DNA of 33,622 nt, from NCBI GenBank assembly GCA_035315885.1, contig DATFXM010000182.1, forward strand, positions 1-33,622, given 5' to 3'. The notes beneath the pieces are model-generated. The model had not been told where the DNA came from and did not search any database. It was given only the letters and a program-made list of their open reading frames with translations. Positions 22,721 to 30,687 of the stretch are shown piece after piece; position 1 is the first letter of the stretch; each line of letters starts with the position of its first letter. The stretch comes from DATFXM01 sp035315885. GTDB taxonomy: Bacteria > Acidobacteriota > Blastocatellia > UBA7656. The position numbers and the translations under genes were made by a program.

Positions 22721-23785
22721 ATGAAAGCTCGCGTTCGAAATATTGTGATTCTGTCATCACTCGCGATCCTGCTGATCGTCTCCCCATCGTTGTTCGCGGA
22801 CTCCGGTGCAAATCACCAGAGACGCAACACCCACTTTGGAGTTTCCGGCGGCAACGTTAATGACATAAGCAGAAGATTCTGCTGCAGCGGCACTCTTGGC
22901 TCGCTCGTTCAAGCCGGAGGCACTCAGTACATTCTAAGCAACAATCACATCCTTGGCCGATCCGGACAGGCATCTGCAGGGGAAGACATCTCGCAGCCCG
23001 GCCTCGTGGACAGCAACTGCGCGCCTGCTACGATCGTAGCGGACTTCACCGTAGCCCCGTCCCTCAGTAGCAACGTCGACTGCGCAGTAGCTCAATTACG
23101 CGCCGGTCAGATGGACGCCACCGGCTTTATAGAAGACATCGGCACCATCAGCAGTGTCGTTAAAACCCCATCCGTTGGCCTCGGAGTCGCAAAGAGCGGA
23201 CGCACCACCGGCTTCACTACTGGAACGATCGCGTCTATCTCCACAACCGTACAAGTCAGGTACTCGAGGAGCTGCGGCGGAGGTGGCGGCGCCATTCACA
23301 CTTTTACTAACCAAGTCGTAATCAACGGCTCCACCTTTAGCGCAGGGGGCGATTCAGGCTCGCTGATTGTTTCGAACGACGCCCAGACATGCCATCAGCC
23401 CGTGGCACTGCTGTTCGCAGGTTCGAACACCTCGACCATCGGCAATCCGGTCGGCGATGTGCTTTCGCAACTCAGCAGCTCCCTGGGAAGCGCTGCCACG
23501 TTTGTCGGCGGCACCTGCTCGGCATCGGCCGCCCCGGCAGTCTCGGACAATGCTCCCAATGACGCAGCGGTTGACTTCGCGATCTCCGTCAAGCAATCCC
23601 ACGAGCGAGACCTTATGTCCCGTAAAGGTGTGATCGGAGTTGGTGTCGGCTCTCGCGACCTGGACCCGACGCAAGCCGCGATCGTCGTCTACGTAGACCA
23701 GACCGGACGTACGCCAAGCCTTCCGCGGCGAATTAACGGTGTTCGCGTGAAGGTAGTACCGACCGAACCGTTTGTCGCTTATTGA
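22721..23785 (+). CDS. Secreted trypsin-fold serine protease with C-terminal GVGVG domain
   Basis: 354 residues from the ATG at 22721 (AAGGAGAGG five bases upstream). The frame is open for 140 codons further upstream, but only through repeats and the promoter. Residues 1-26 are a signal peptide (IVILSSLAILLIVSPSLFA). The catalytic triad of a chymotrypsin-like fold is visible: H76 (ILSNNHILG), D120 (VDCAVAQL) and S212 (AGGDSGSLIV). Cysteines at 54, 55, 100, 121, 185 and 224 could form disulfides. A linker (about 264-285) leads to a small C-terminal domain (KGVIGVGVGSRDLDPTQAAIVVYVDQTG, ending in GVRVKVVPTEP) like those found next to NAL1-type proteases. It is probably released to the periplasm or outside. 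Followed by a strong terminator. Confidence 0.87.
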   Translation: MKARVRNIVILSSLAILLIVSPSLFADSGANHQRRNTHFGVSGGNVNDISRRFCCSGTLGSLVQAGGTQYILSNNHILGRSGQASAGEDISQPGLVDSNCAPATIVADFTVAPSLSSNVDCAVAQLRAGQMDATGFIEDIGTISSVVKTPSVGLGVAKSGRTTGFTTGTIASISTTVQVRYSRSCGGGGGAIHTFTNQVVINGSTFSAGGDSGSLIVSNDAQTCHQPVALLFAGSNTSTIGNPVGDVLSQLSSSLGSAATFVGGTCSASAAPAVSDNAPNDAAVDFAISVKQSHERDLMSRKGVIGVGVGSRDLDPTQAAIVVYVDQTGRTPSLPRRINGVRVKVVPTEPFVAY

Positions 23786-23841
23786 GTAAGCAAGCCACAC
23801 CCGGTTCTGTGAGAAAAAATTCTTAGCGATCTGAAGAAGTG

Positions 23842-23876
23842 ATGGTGGAGGACCGGCCTCCACCATTTGCTTTCTT
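23842..23876 (+). terminator. Intrinsic terminator after the protease gene
   Basis: ATGGTGGAGG (23842-23851) and CCTCCACCAT (23857-23866) make a perfect 10 bp stem with a five-base loop, followed by TTGCTTTCTT. It lies 57 bases after the protease stop. Confidence 0.87.
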
Positions 23877-23935
23877 GAGTTCTCGGTAGAGTGTCCGCTA
23901 TCGCTTAAAGATTGGGCGACTCCAACAATCTTTCG

Positions 23936-25060
23936 ATGCTTTCATTCAACATAAAACGCCGCAGGTTTCTTCAATCTTCAGCAGCCGCGCTGACATCTCC
24001 TCTTCTGATGAAGGACATCACAGGCTTGGAGAATGATAGACACCAGAAACCTTTTGACGGCTCCGATGTCGATCGCATCATGACCGCCTGCGACCGCCAG
24101 GACTCCCCCGGCGCCAGCGTGATTGTTATCAAGAACGGCGAAACAATCTTCAAGCGGTCGTATGGACTCGCGGAGGTTGAGTCTCGCAGGCCTGCCACCA
24201 CTGACACGAACTACAGACTCGCGTCAGTCACCAAGCAGTTCACCGCAATGTGCGTGCTGATGCTAGCTGAACGCAAGAAGCTCTCCCTCCACGATCCGGT
24301 AGCTCGTTTCTTTCCTAAAATGCCGGACTATGGTGGGCAAATTCTCGTGCGCCATCTGCTGAATCACACATCGGGGTTGATCGCGTACGAAGATGTAATG
24401 CCGGCTGGGACCTCGGTTCCATTGAAGGACAAGGATGTCTTGCACCTGCTCGAGCAGCAGCGGCGTACGTATTTTGCTCCAGGCTCGAAGTTCCGATACA
24501 GCAACTCGGGCTACGCGCTGCTTGCGCTGATTGTCGAAGCGGTCGGCTCGATATCATTTGCCGGATTTCTGAAGGCCAATATCTTCGACCCGCTTGGAAT
24601 GAAAGCCACAGTTGCTTTCGAGAACGGGATCTCGACCGTTCAAAACCGCGCATACGGCTACTCGCCGCGCGAAAACGGGTTTGAGCGCACCGATCAGAGT
24701 TTGACGAGCTCGGTGCTGGGCGACGGCGGAATCTATTCATCGGTCGAGGACCTGTTCCGATGGGATCAGGCTTTGTACTCCGACAAACTCGTAAGCCTGG
24801 ATACGCTCAAGCGGGCCTTTACGTCGACTATCGACACGGGTGAAAAGGGTCAGGGCTACGGCTACGGCTGGTTTGTAGGCTCGTTCAACGGCGCGCGCGA
24901 AATTTCCCACTCCGGCGAGACCGTCGGGTTTCGAAACTTCATCGGTCGCTACCCCGACCAGCGACTGTCGGTAATCGTACTCGCTAATCGGAGCGATGCA
25001 CGCCCCGCCGACCTCACGCACAAAATTGTGAATCGCCCATCCTTGATCGCTACGCGCTAG
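23936..25060 (+). CDS. Tat-exported class C beta-lactamase-like serine hydrolase
   Basis: 374 residues from the ATG at 23936; a TTG eight codons earlier is in frame but less likely. The N-terminus has a twin-arginine signal (NIKRRRFLQSSAAALTS), so it should be exported folded. Family signatures: nucleophile S97 and K100 in SVTK, Y188-S189-N190 in RYSNSGYALL, and HSG in REISHSGETVGF in place of the KTG box. Also present are LLNHTSGL and GDGGIYSSVEDLFRWDQAL. The family (beta-lactamase, PF00144) includes DD-peptidases, esterases and true AmpC enzymes. The HSG box and general context suit an esterase or peptidase more than antibiotic resistance. Stand-alone plus-strand gene after a terminator. 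Confidence 0.9.
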   Translation: MLSFNIKRRRFLQSSAAALTSPLLMKDITGLENDRHQKPFDGSDVDRIMTACDRQDSPGASVIVIKNGETIFKRSYGLAEVESRRPATTDTNYRLASVTKQFTAMCVLMLAERKKLSLHDPVARFFPKMPDYGGQILVRHLLNHTSGLIAYEDVMPAGTSVPLKDKDVLHLLEQQRRTYFAPGSKFRYSNSGYALLALIVEAVGSISFAGFLKANIFDPLGMKATVAFENGISTVQNRAYGYSPRENGFERTDQSLTSSVLGDGGIYSSVEDLFRWDQALYSDKLVSLDTLKRAFTSTIDTGEKGQGYGYGWFVGSFNGAREISHSGETVGFRNFIGRYPDQRLSVIVLANRSDARPADLTHKIVNRPSLIATR

Positions 25061-25102
25061 GCTTAAGCTGCGTTGAGGTGCTCCTCGAAAAACGTCTGCC
25101 GC

Positions 25103-25143
25103 GCGATTTGCGATTTACGATTCGGAATTCGCGATTTACGATT
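25103..25143. repeat. GATTTACGATT direct repeat before the SRAP gene
   Basis: Units GCGATTTGCGATTTACGATT and GCGATTTACGATT stand on both sides of CGGAATTC. They end six bases before the SRAP gene ATG and cover the place of its ribosome site, so translation initiation there may be unusual. Confidence 0.75.
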
Positions 25144-25149
25144 AAACAA

Positions 25150-25842
25150 ATGTGCGGAAGATTTGTTCGAAAGCGAAATACGTCCGAGCTGGCGACTGAG
25201 TTCGGAGTCGACGAAGTCGTCGATGAATTACCTCCCAGCTTCAACATCGCTCCAACTCACGACGTTTCGGTCATCGTTCGCGACGATAGCACCAGGTTGG
25301 TCTCGATGCGATGGGGCCTCATTCCATGGTGGGCGGACGATCCGTCGATCGGCAGCCGAATGATCAACGCGCGTGCGGAAAAGTTGAACAGCAAGGGCGC
25401 CTTTAAAGATTCGTTTCGCAGCCGTAGATGTCTGGTCCTCGGCGACGGCTTCTACGAATGGAGAAAGCAGGGCAAAGTCAAAATCCCCCTCCTGTTTCAT
25501 CTCAAGTCGGATCGTCCCTTCGCGTTTGCCGGGCTCTACGACGTGTGGAAATCGCCACTCGGTCCGCGCCTGACAACTTGCACGATCATCACTACGACGC
25601 CAAACGGCCTCGTAGAGCCGATCCACAACCGCATGCCTGTGATTCTCTCGAAGGACGCCGAAGCATTCTGGCTGGACCCTACGATAGAGGAGTTCGATCG
25701 ATTACTTGCGCTGCTGTCGCCTTATGCCGCGGATGAGATGGACGCCTACGAAGTCTCAAGCCTCGTCAATTCAGTGAACAATGATTCGCCGGACCTCGTA
25801 GAGCCGGCGACTTCACCGCAGCCCGGACTCTTGTTCTCCTGA
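25150..25842 (+). CDS. SRAP-domain protein (YedK/HMCES family), abasic-site DNA crosslinker
   Basis: 230 residues. The start is fixed by chemistry: the family needs Cys at position 2 after Met removal, and the ATG at 25150 is followed by TGC (MCGRFVRK). The frame is open 24 codons upstream through a repeat, but that would bury the cysteine. SRAP proteins shield abasic sites in single-stranded DNA by forming a thiazolidine link with Cys2. Key residues match E. coli YedK: C2, N32 (PSFNIAPT), N73 (MINARAE), E103 (DGFYEW) and H159 (EPIHNRMPVIL). The tail after about residue 205 is low in pattern. It is a house-keeping DNA-protection gene; no SOS operator was seen. Confidence 0.95.
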   Translation: MCGRFVRKRNTSELATEFGVDEVVDELPPSFNIAPTHDVSVIVRDDSTRLVSMRWGLIPWWADDPSIGSRMINARAEKLNSKGAFKDSFRSRRCLVLGDGFYEWRKQGKVKIPLLFHLKSDRPFAFAGLYDVWKSPLGPRLTTCTIITTTPNGLVEPIHNRMPVILSKDAEAFWLDPTIEEFDRLLALLSPYAADEMDAYEVSSLVNSVNNDSPDLVEPATSPQPGLLFS

Positions 25843-25912
25843 CGCCGACATTGGTTGTGCGGAGATTCGATTGCTGCCTCTGCAGCCGCGAGGCTTGTGG
25901 TTGGATCTGACC

Positions 25913-28900
25913 TTAATCTGCTCCGGCTTCTACCAGCTCATGAGTCCCCACCGAGAAGTACACTGCGTCCGGATGATGAAACACCACTGCGGATACCGAA
26001 GCCTCGGGCTCCATCATATAGCCTTCTGTTAATTGCACTCCGATTTCTTCAGGGTTGAGAAGCCGAAACAGCTCCGTTTGTTGCTCGAGCTCCGGACAGG
26101 CAGGGTAACCGAACGAATACCTCTTGCCGCGATAACGCGTCTGAAACAATGCCTGGCGCGACGCATCGGGCGAATCCGCAAAACCCCACGCGGCACGCAG
26201 CCGCGAATGCAGCCATTCGGCGCCCGCTTCCGCCGACTCCAGCGCAAGCGCTTGTAGCGCATAGGAGCGCAGGTATTCACCTTTTCGCTTGGCTTCCTCT
26301 GCGCGCTGCCTTATCCCCTCGCCCGCAGTAGTCACAAACAATGCGACGTGATCGCGTACTATTGCACCGCCGGCATCAAGTTCCGGAGGCAGCACAAAGT
26401 CGCTCAGCGCCAGACCGTCATCCTTCGGTTGTCGTGCAAACCTGAACCGCCCGACCGGATCCGATGAACTCTGACGGTCTCGCGCATACAGGAGGATCTC
26501 GTTGCCGTTCGATTCTGCCTCGAAGAATTGCCAGCAGACTTTCACCTTCATCGCGCCCGCCCGGCACTCATCTTTTACGCGCTCAATTTTTTCTTCAAGC
26601 TCCCGCGCCTTCTCTCGAATCTGCACGTCGCGGGACGCAAGAGCATCAACGAAGCGTCCGCGAAATCCCAGATGCTTTCCGTAGAGCATCTGAGGGTTTA
26701 TGTAGCTCCAAATCTCGTCGAGATCCTTTACGTGTTCGACGTGTCTTTCGAGATCCGGCACCGGCGGAATGGGCACATCGAGCGAAACCCGTCTGCTTCG
26801 CCGCTCCTCAATCGCCGAAGGCCGCACGTCTATCGGTGCGGGTGCGACGAAATCCTTTGCTGACAGCGACGCCTCAAGCTCTGCTCGAGTCGACGGATCC
26901 ATAAGCATGTTCAACGTAGCCAGCCCGTTCATCGCATCGTTGCAGTAGACTACCGTGCCGGTGTACGCCGGAGCGATTCGCGATCTGGTGAATCGGTTCG
27001 AAAGCGCAGCGCCGCCTACCAGCAAGGGCAAATTTATCCCCGCATCTTTCAAGTCTTCGGCTGTCAGCACCATCTGTTGCGCCGACTTTACCAGAAGACC
27101 TGAGAGTCCGATCGCGTCGGGTTTGTATTCTCGAGTTGCTTGAATGAGCGTCTCAGGAATTACTTTGATGCCGAGGTTGATCACCTGGTAACCGTTGTTC
27201 GACATGATGATGTCGACCAGGTTCTTGCCTATATCGTGAACGTCGCCTTTCACTGTCGCGAGAATGATTTTGCCACGGGTGCTCTCCTCGCTCTTCTCCA
27301 TGAAGGTTTCGAGATAAGAGACCGCGGCCTTCATCGCCTCTGCCGACTGCAATACCTCCGCTACAATCAGCTCGTTGTTGTTGAAAAGCCTGCCGACCTC
27401 GTTCATCCCGGTCATCAGCGGTCCGTTGATGATTTCCAGCGGAGCGGCGTCCTTCAGTTTAAGCTCGAGATCGGCGATGAGCCCTTCCTTTGTCCCTTCG
27501 ACTATGTAGTTCGCTAGTCGTTCATCCAGGCCCAGCTCGCTCGAAGCCTTTTTTGTACGCGAGGATCTGGTGCGAAAATGCGCGGCGAATGCTCCGATCG
27601 GATCGTCTCCTCGGTTCCATAGCAGGTCTTCAGCCAGACGTCGTTCGTCTTCGGGAATCGAGGCATAACGCTCCAGTTTTTCAGAGTTGACGATCGCAAG
27701 ATCCAGGCCCGCGCGCGTGCAGTGGTAGAGGAACACCGAGTTCAGCACTTCGCGGCCGGCGTCCGGGAGGCCGAACGATACATTGCTTATGCCAAGTATC
27801 GTCTTGACCCCCGGCAGCTCCTGCTTGATCAGCGTTACGCCCTCAATAGTTTCTACTGCGCTGCCGACGTAGTTCGCGTCGCCGGTCGCGCAGGGAAATA
27901 CCAGCGGATCGATGATGATGTCCTCGGGTCGAATGCCGTACTGCTCGCCCAGCAGCTTCACTGACCTGCGCGCAATAGCCAGCTTGCGTTCGCGGGTGAT
28001 CGCCTGCGCCTGCTCTTTGTCCTCATCGATACAGCCCACCACCAGTGCGGCTCCGTATTTTCTGGCAAGCGGAGTGACACGTTCGAACTTGTCCAGCCCG
28101 TCTTCGAGATTAATCGAGTTGATGATCGATTTGCCCTGACAATAAGTGAGCGCACGTTCGATCGCGACCGGATCGGTCGTGTCGATCATTATTGGAACCT
28201 TTACTACTCGAATCAGGCGTTCGTAAAAGCGGTCTACGTCATACAGCTCGTCGCGGTCGGCATTCTGAAGGTTTACGTCGCAAATCTGCGCGCCACCCTT
28301 CACCTGTTGCCTTGCGATCTCAGCGGCTTCTTCGTATTTCTCTTCGGTAATCAACCGCTTGAATTTGCGGGAGCCAACCTCATTAGTGCGTTCGCCCACG
28401 ATCAGCGGCCGCTGGTCGTCACTTGCTTCGACAAAGTCGATTCCGGAAAAGAGCGTACGATGATGTGCCCCTGGAACCCTCGGACGCTTTCCTTCAACCA
28501 TCTGCGACAGCGCGCGAATGTGGCCGTCGTTAGTTCCGCAACAACCTCCCACCAGGTTCAACCATCCGTGATTCACAAAACGCTCGATAGTGCTTGTGAA
28601 TGTCTCGGGAGTTTCGAGGTAGACACCGTCCTCATTCGGAAGGCCCGCGTTGGGCACGCACGAGACCAGCGTCTCCGCGAGCTCCGACAGGGAGCGAATG
28701 TGATCGGTCATGAACTCCGGTCCGGTAGCGCAATTCAAACCAATCGACAGCAGATCCGCATGCATGACAGATGTCGCGTACGCCTCGACCGGCTGGCCGC
28801 CGAGCATCGTGTTGCCTATCTGCTCGATGGTGCCCGATATCATCATTGGGACCTTGAACCCGATCTCCTCGAAGAGTCGCCAGATCCCGATCAACGCAGC

Positions 28901-29428
28901 CTTGATGTTGCGGGTGTCTTGCTGCGTTTCGACCAGCAGGACATCCACACCGCCCTCTACCAATCCCGCTGCCTGGTCGTGAAACGCTTCGATCAGTTGA
29001 TCAAAAGTTACTCCGCCCGTCACCGAAATGGCTTTAGTAGTGGGCCCAATCGAGCCCGCAACGAACCGGGGCTTAGCGAGGGTCGAGTGCTCAGAAGCGG
29101 CTTGCCGGGCCAGTTCTGCGGCGCGAGAGTTGATTTGCCGCACCTTGTCCTGCAAACCGTACTCGGCGAGGACGATCGAAGTTCCACCGAAAGTGTTGGT
29201 CTCTACGATGTCCGCGCCTGCGTGAAGATAACCGCGATGGATATCGAGGATGACGTCGGGCCTGGTGAGTACGAGGTTTTCGTTGCAGCCTTCCAGGTGC
29301 GGTCCGCCAAAATCAGCGGCGGTCAACTGCTTTGCCTGAATAGCGGTGCCCATCGCGCCGTCCAGAACGAGGATTCGTTCTTGAAGCACCGCCTTCAACA
29401 GCCTTACCCTGTCATTGTCTTCAGTCAC
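25913..29428 (-). CDS. metH: Cobalamin-dependent methionine synthase MetH
   Basis: 1171 residues from a GTG, near E. coli MetH (1227). It transfers the methyl group of 5-methyltetrahydrofolate to homocysteine via cobalamin. All modules are present in order. Homocysteine-binding domain (about 10-325) with zinc ligands C233, C296 and C297 (GGCCGTN). Pterin-binding domain (about 340-620; VGERTNEVGSRKF). Helical cap (about 630-715). B12-binding domain with axial H731 in DVHDIGKNLV. Reactivation domain (about 895-1171) with RYRGKRYSFGYPACPE, which binds SAM and reductively re-methylates oxidised cob(II)alamin. Last gene of the methionine operon. The weak ribosome site and a 131-base gap with a repeat mean it could also have a separate promoter. 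No cobalamin riboswitch was seen in that gap. Confidence 0.97.
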   Translation of the reverse strand: MTEDNDRVRLLKAVLQERILVLDGAMGTAIQAKQLTAADFGGPHLEGCNENLVLTRPDVILDIHRGYLHAGADIVETNTFGGTSIVLAEYGLQDKVRQINSRAAELARQAASEHSTLAKPRFVAGSIGPTTKAISVTGGVTFDQLIEAFHDQAAGLVEGGVDVLLVETQQDTRNIKAALIGIWRLFEEIGFKVPMMISGTIEQIGNTMLGGQPVEAYATSVMHADLLSIGLNCATGPEFMTDHIRSLSELAETLVSCVPNAGLPNEDGVYLETPETFTSTIERFVNHGWLNLVGGCCGTNDGHIRALSQMVEGKRPRVPGAHHRTLFSGIDFVEASDDQRPLIVGERTNEVGSRKFKRLITEEKYEEAAEIARQQVKGGAQICDVNLQNADRDELYDVDRFYERLIRVVKVPIMIDTTDPVAIERALTYCQGKSIINSINLEDGLDKFERVTPLARKYGAALVVGCIDEDKEQAQAITRERKLAIARRSVKLLGEQYGIRPEDIIIDPLVFPCATGDANYVGSAVETIEGVTLIKQELPGVKTILGISNVSFGLPDAGREVLNSVFLYHCTRAGLDLAIVNSEKLERYASIPEDERRLAEDLLWNRGDDPIGAFAAHFRTRSSRTKKASSELGLDERLANYIVEGTKEGLIADLELKLKDAAPLEIINGPLMTGMNEVGRLFNNNELIVAEVLQSAEAMKAAVSYLETFMEKSEESTRGKIILATVKGDVHDIGKNLVDIIMSNNGYQVINLGIKVIPETLIQATREYKPDAIGLSGLLVKSAQQMVLTAEDLKDAGINLPLLVGGAALSNRFTRSRIAPAYTGTVVYCNDAMNGLATLNMLMDPSTRAELEASLSAKDFVAPAPIDVRPSAIEERRSRRVSLDVPIPPVPDLERHVEHVKDLDEIWSYINPQMLYGKHLGFRGRFVDALASRDVQIREKARELEEKIERVKDECRAGAMKVKVCWQFFEAESNGNEILLYARDRQSSSDPVGRFRFARQPKDDGLALSDFVLPPELDAGGAIVRDHVALFVTTAGEGIRQRAEEAKRKGEYLRSYALQALALESAEAGAEWLHSRLRAAWGFADSPDASRQALFQTRYRGKRYSFGYPACPELEQQTELFRLLNPEEIGVQLTEGYMMEPEASVSAVVFHHPDAVYFSVGTHELVEAGAD

Positions 29429-29494
29429 TCTCGGTTCCCCACTCGTACCAGCCAGTTCCCCTCAATTCAGAACGAGCTGTCTAACTCCGTGTCT

Positions 29495-29575
29495 TCGCAT
29501 CTTCGCGTCCCCGCATCGCCCCTTAGCCTCATCCCTCATCTCCTCGTCTCCGCATCTCCTCATCTCCTCCCCGGA
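29495..29575. repeat. Degenerate GGAGATGAGG/GGAGACGAGG tract
   Basis: On the minus strand the gap before metH is a run of 8-10 base purine-rich units (GGAGATGAGG, GATGCGGAGACG, GGGATGAGG, GGGGACGCGAAGATGCG). The tract also covers the last codons of the upstream YbjN-like gene, whose Pro/Gly/Arg-rich tail it may have created. Confidence 0.7.
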
Positions 29576-30159
29576 GGCTTCCCCTCAGCCGCTTTCTTCA
29601 CCTCAGGAGGGCTCTCCTCTTTTGCAGGAGGTAGCCCGAGCAGCTTCCTGATCTCAGGCTTTCGCTCGCGCGATACCGCTGCCATCGCGAAGTAGACGAA
29701 CTCGAACGCAGACTGGCTCAACGTTGTTGAGTTGGATACCAGATACTTGTATCCGATGTCGTCTTCGCTATCGACAAAAAACGTTCCGATGCTGATCGCG
29801 TCATTCGCGTCCAGCAGGTACCGGTACACCTCGTCCTTGTTCTTTGCGTCCTTGAGATTCCCAAAATTGTAAATATAAAACCCGATCAGATTTCTGCGCC
29901 GATCGTTTACGATGACGATAGTTGTCTTTCCGCCCTTCGGGTCGAGATAGTTGGATACAACCATGTCCGGTGTACCGCGAGCGTCGTCAAATGTCGATGG
30001 CGTCCGCGAGAGAAGCTGTCTGATCCGCTGCGGAAACGTTAAAGGCTTCGGCGCCGGCTTGGGCGGAGTCGTCTGCAGAGGATCAGGCTGCTGCGCCTGC
30101 GCGCACGTGGCAGCGAATGCAATGACTAATGCTGAAACGACAGCTTTGCTTCTCATCAT
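29560..30159 (-). CDS. Secreted YbjN-like protein
   Basis: 199 residues, ATG behind AAGGAG. Residues 1-22 are a signal peptide (AVVSALVIAFAATCAQA). After a Pro-rich linker (about 24-40) comes a YbjN-like fold: TTIVIVNDRRRNLIGFYIYNFG, YRYLLDANDAISIGTFFVDSEDDIGYKYLV, then a long helix ending in AMAAVSRE. The C-terminus is Lys/Pro/Glu-rich and overlaps a repeat. YbjN proteins resemble type III chaperones in fold, and their biochemical role is poorly known. It shares the FFVD-x2-DIG core with the next gene upstream, so the pair is probably an old duplication. It lies nine bases after that gene, within the methionine operon. No link to methionine chemistry is visible. Confidence 0.75.
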   Translation of the reverse strand: MMRSKAVVSALVIAFAATCAQAQQPDPLQTTPPKPAPKPLTFPQRIRQLLSRTPSTFDDARGTPDMVVSNYLDPKGGKTTIVIVNDRRRNLIGFYIYNFGNLKDAKNKDEVYRYLLDANDAISIGTFFVDSEDDIGYKYLVSNSTTLSQSAFEFVYFAMAAVSRERKPEIRKLLGLPPAKEESPPEVKKAAEGKPPGRR

Positions 30160-30168
30160 CCGGCTCCT

Positions 30169-30687
30169 TCAATGCTGTTCGTCTTTCTTCATCAGCTCAT
30201 CGAGCGTCTTGGTGTATTCGTCGGCAATGCGTGACAGCTCCGATACACAAGTGCTGAACGCTTCAAATCCTACGCCGTCCTCAGTGGTGAACGTAAATCG
30301 CGCCCCGATGTCTCCCTGGTCGTCCACGAAAAAGGAAGCGAACGACCTGAAGTTCGTCTCAGCAAGCTTCTGAAACAACTTCAAACGATCCGCCGCCCGA
30401 CCCGAGTTGAAATACTTTCCCCGCAACCTCGGGTAAGCCGTCAACACTACAGTCTTATCCGTCCGCACCTCTACGTATAGATCGATTCGTTCCGCGTTGC
30501 TGTTTTCAGTCACCGGAACAACCAGCGTATCCGTGCTATTCGGGTGCGCTACATACTTCAACTGCATCTTGTCCAGGTATTCCCGCACCAGCTTTACGTC
30601 GACCGGACGCTGTTGCGCGTGCGCCACGCCGCAGATGAGAACACCCGCAATCGCTACGTTCAAAAGCCTGCCTAAGACAGCCGTCAC
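30169..30687 (-). CDS. Secreted YbjN-like protein
   Basis: 172 residues from a GTG that overlaps the stop of the methyltransferase-MTHFR gene by four bases (GTGA). Residues 1-24 are a signal peptide (LLNVAIAGVLICGVAHA). The rest fits a YbjN-like alpha/beta fold: VKLVREYLDKMQLKYV, RIDLYVEVRTDKTVVLTAYP, KLAETNFRSFASFFVDDQGD, IGARFTFTTEDGVGFEAF, then a C-terminal helix (CVSELSRIADEYTKTLDEL). The periplasm is the expected location. Direct translational coupling to a methionine biosynthesis enzyme is odd for an exported protein and suggests a shared regulatory need. It could alternatively be described simply as a conserved exported protein of unknown function. Confidence 0.78.
   Translation of the reverse strand: MTAVLGRLLNVAIAGVLICGVAHAQQRPVDVKLVREYLDKMQLKYVAHPNSTDTLVVPVTENSNAERIDLYVEVRTDKTVVLTAYPRLRGKYFNSGRAADRLKLFQKLAETNFRSFASFFVDDQGDIGARFTFTTEDGVGFEAFSTCVSELSRIADEYTKTLDELMKKDEQH

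Noticed and set aside
29429..29559. Cobalamin riboswitch before metH
   Set aside because: No B12-box (GCC-ACTG) or aptamer core is visible; the gap is only purine-rich repeat.
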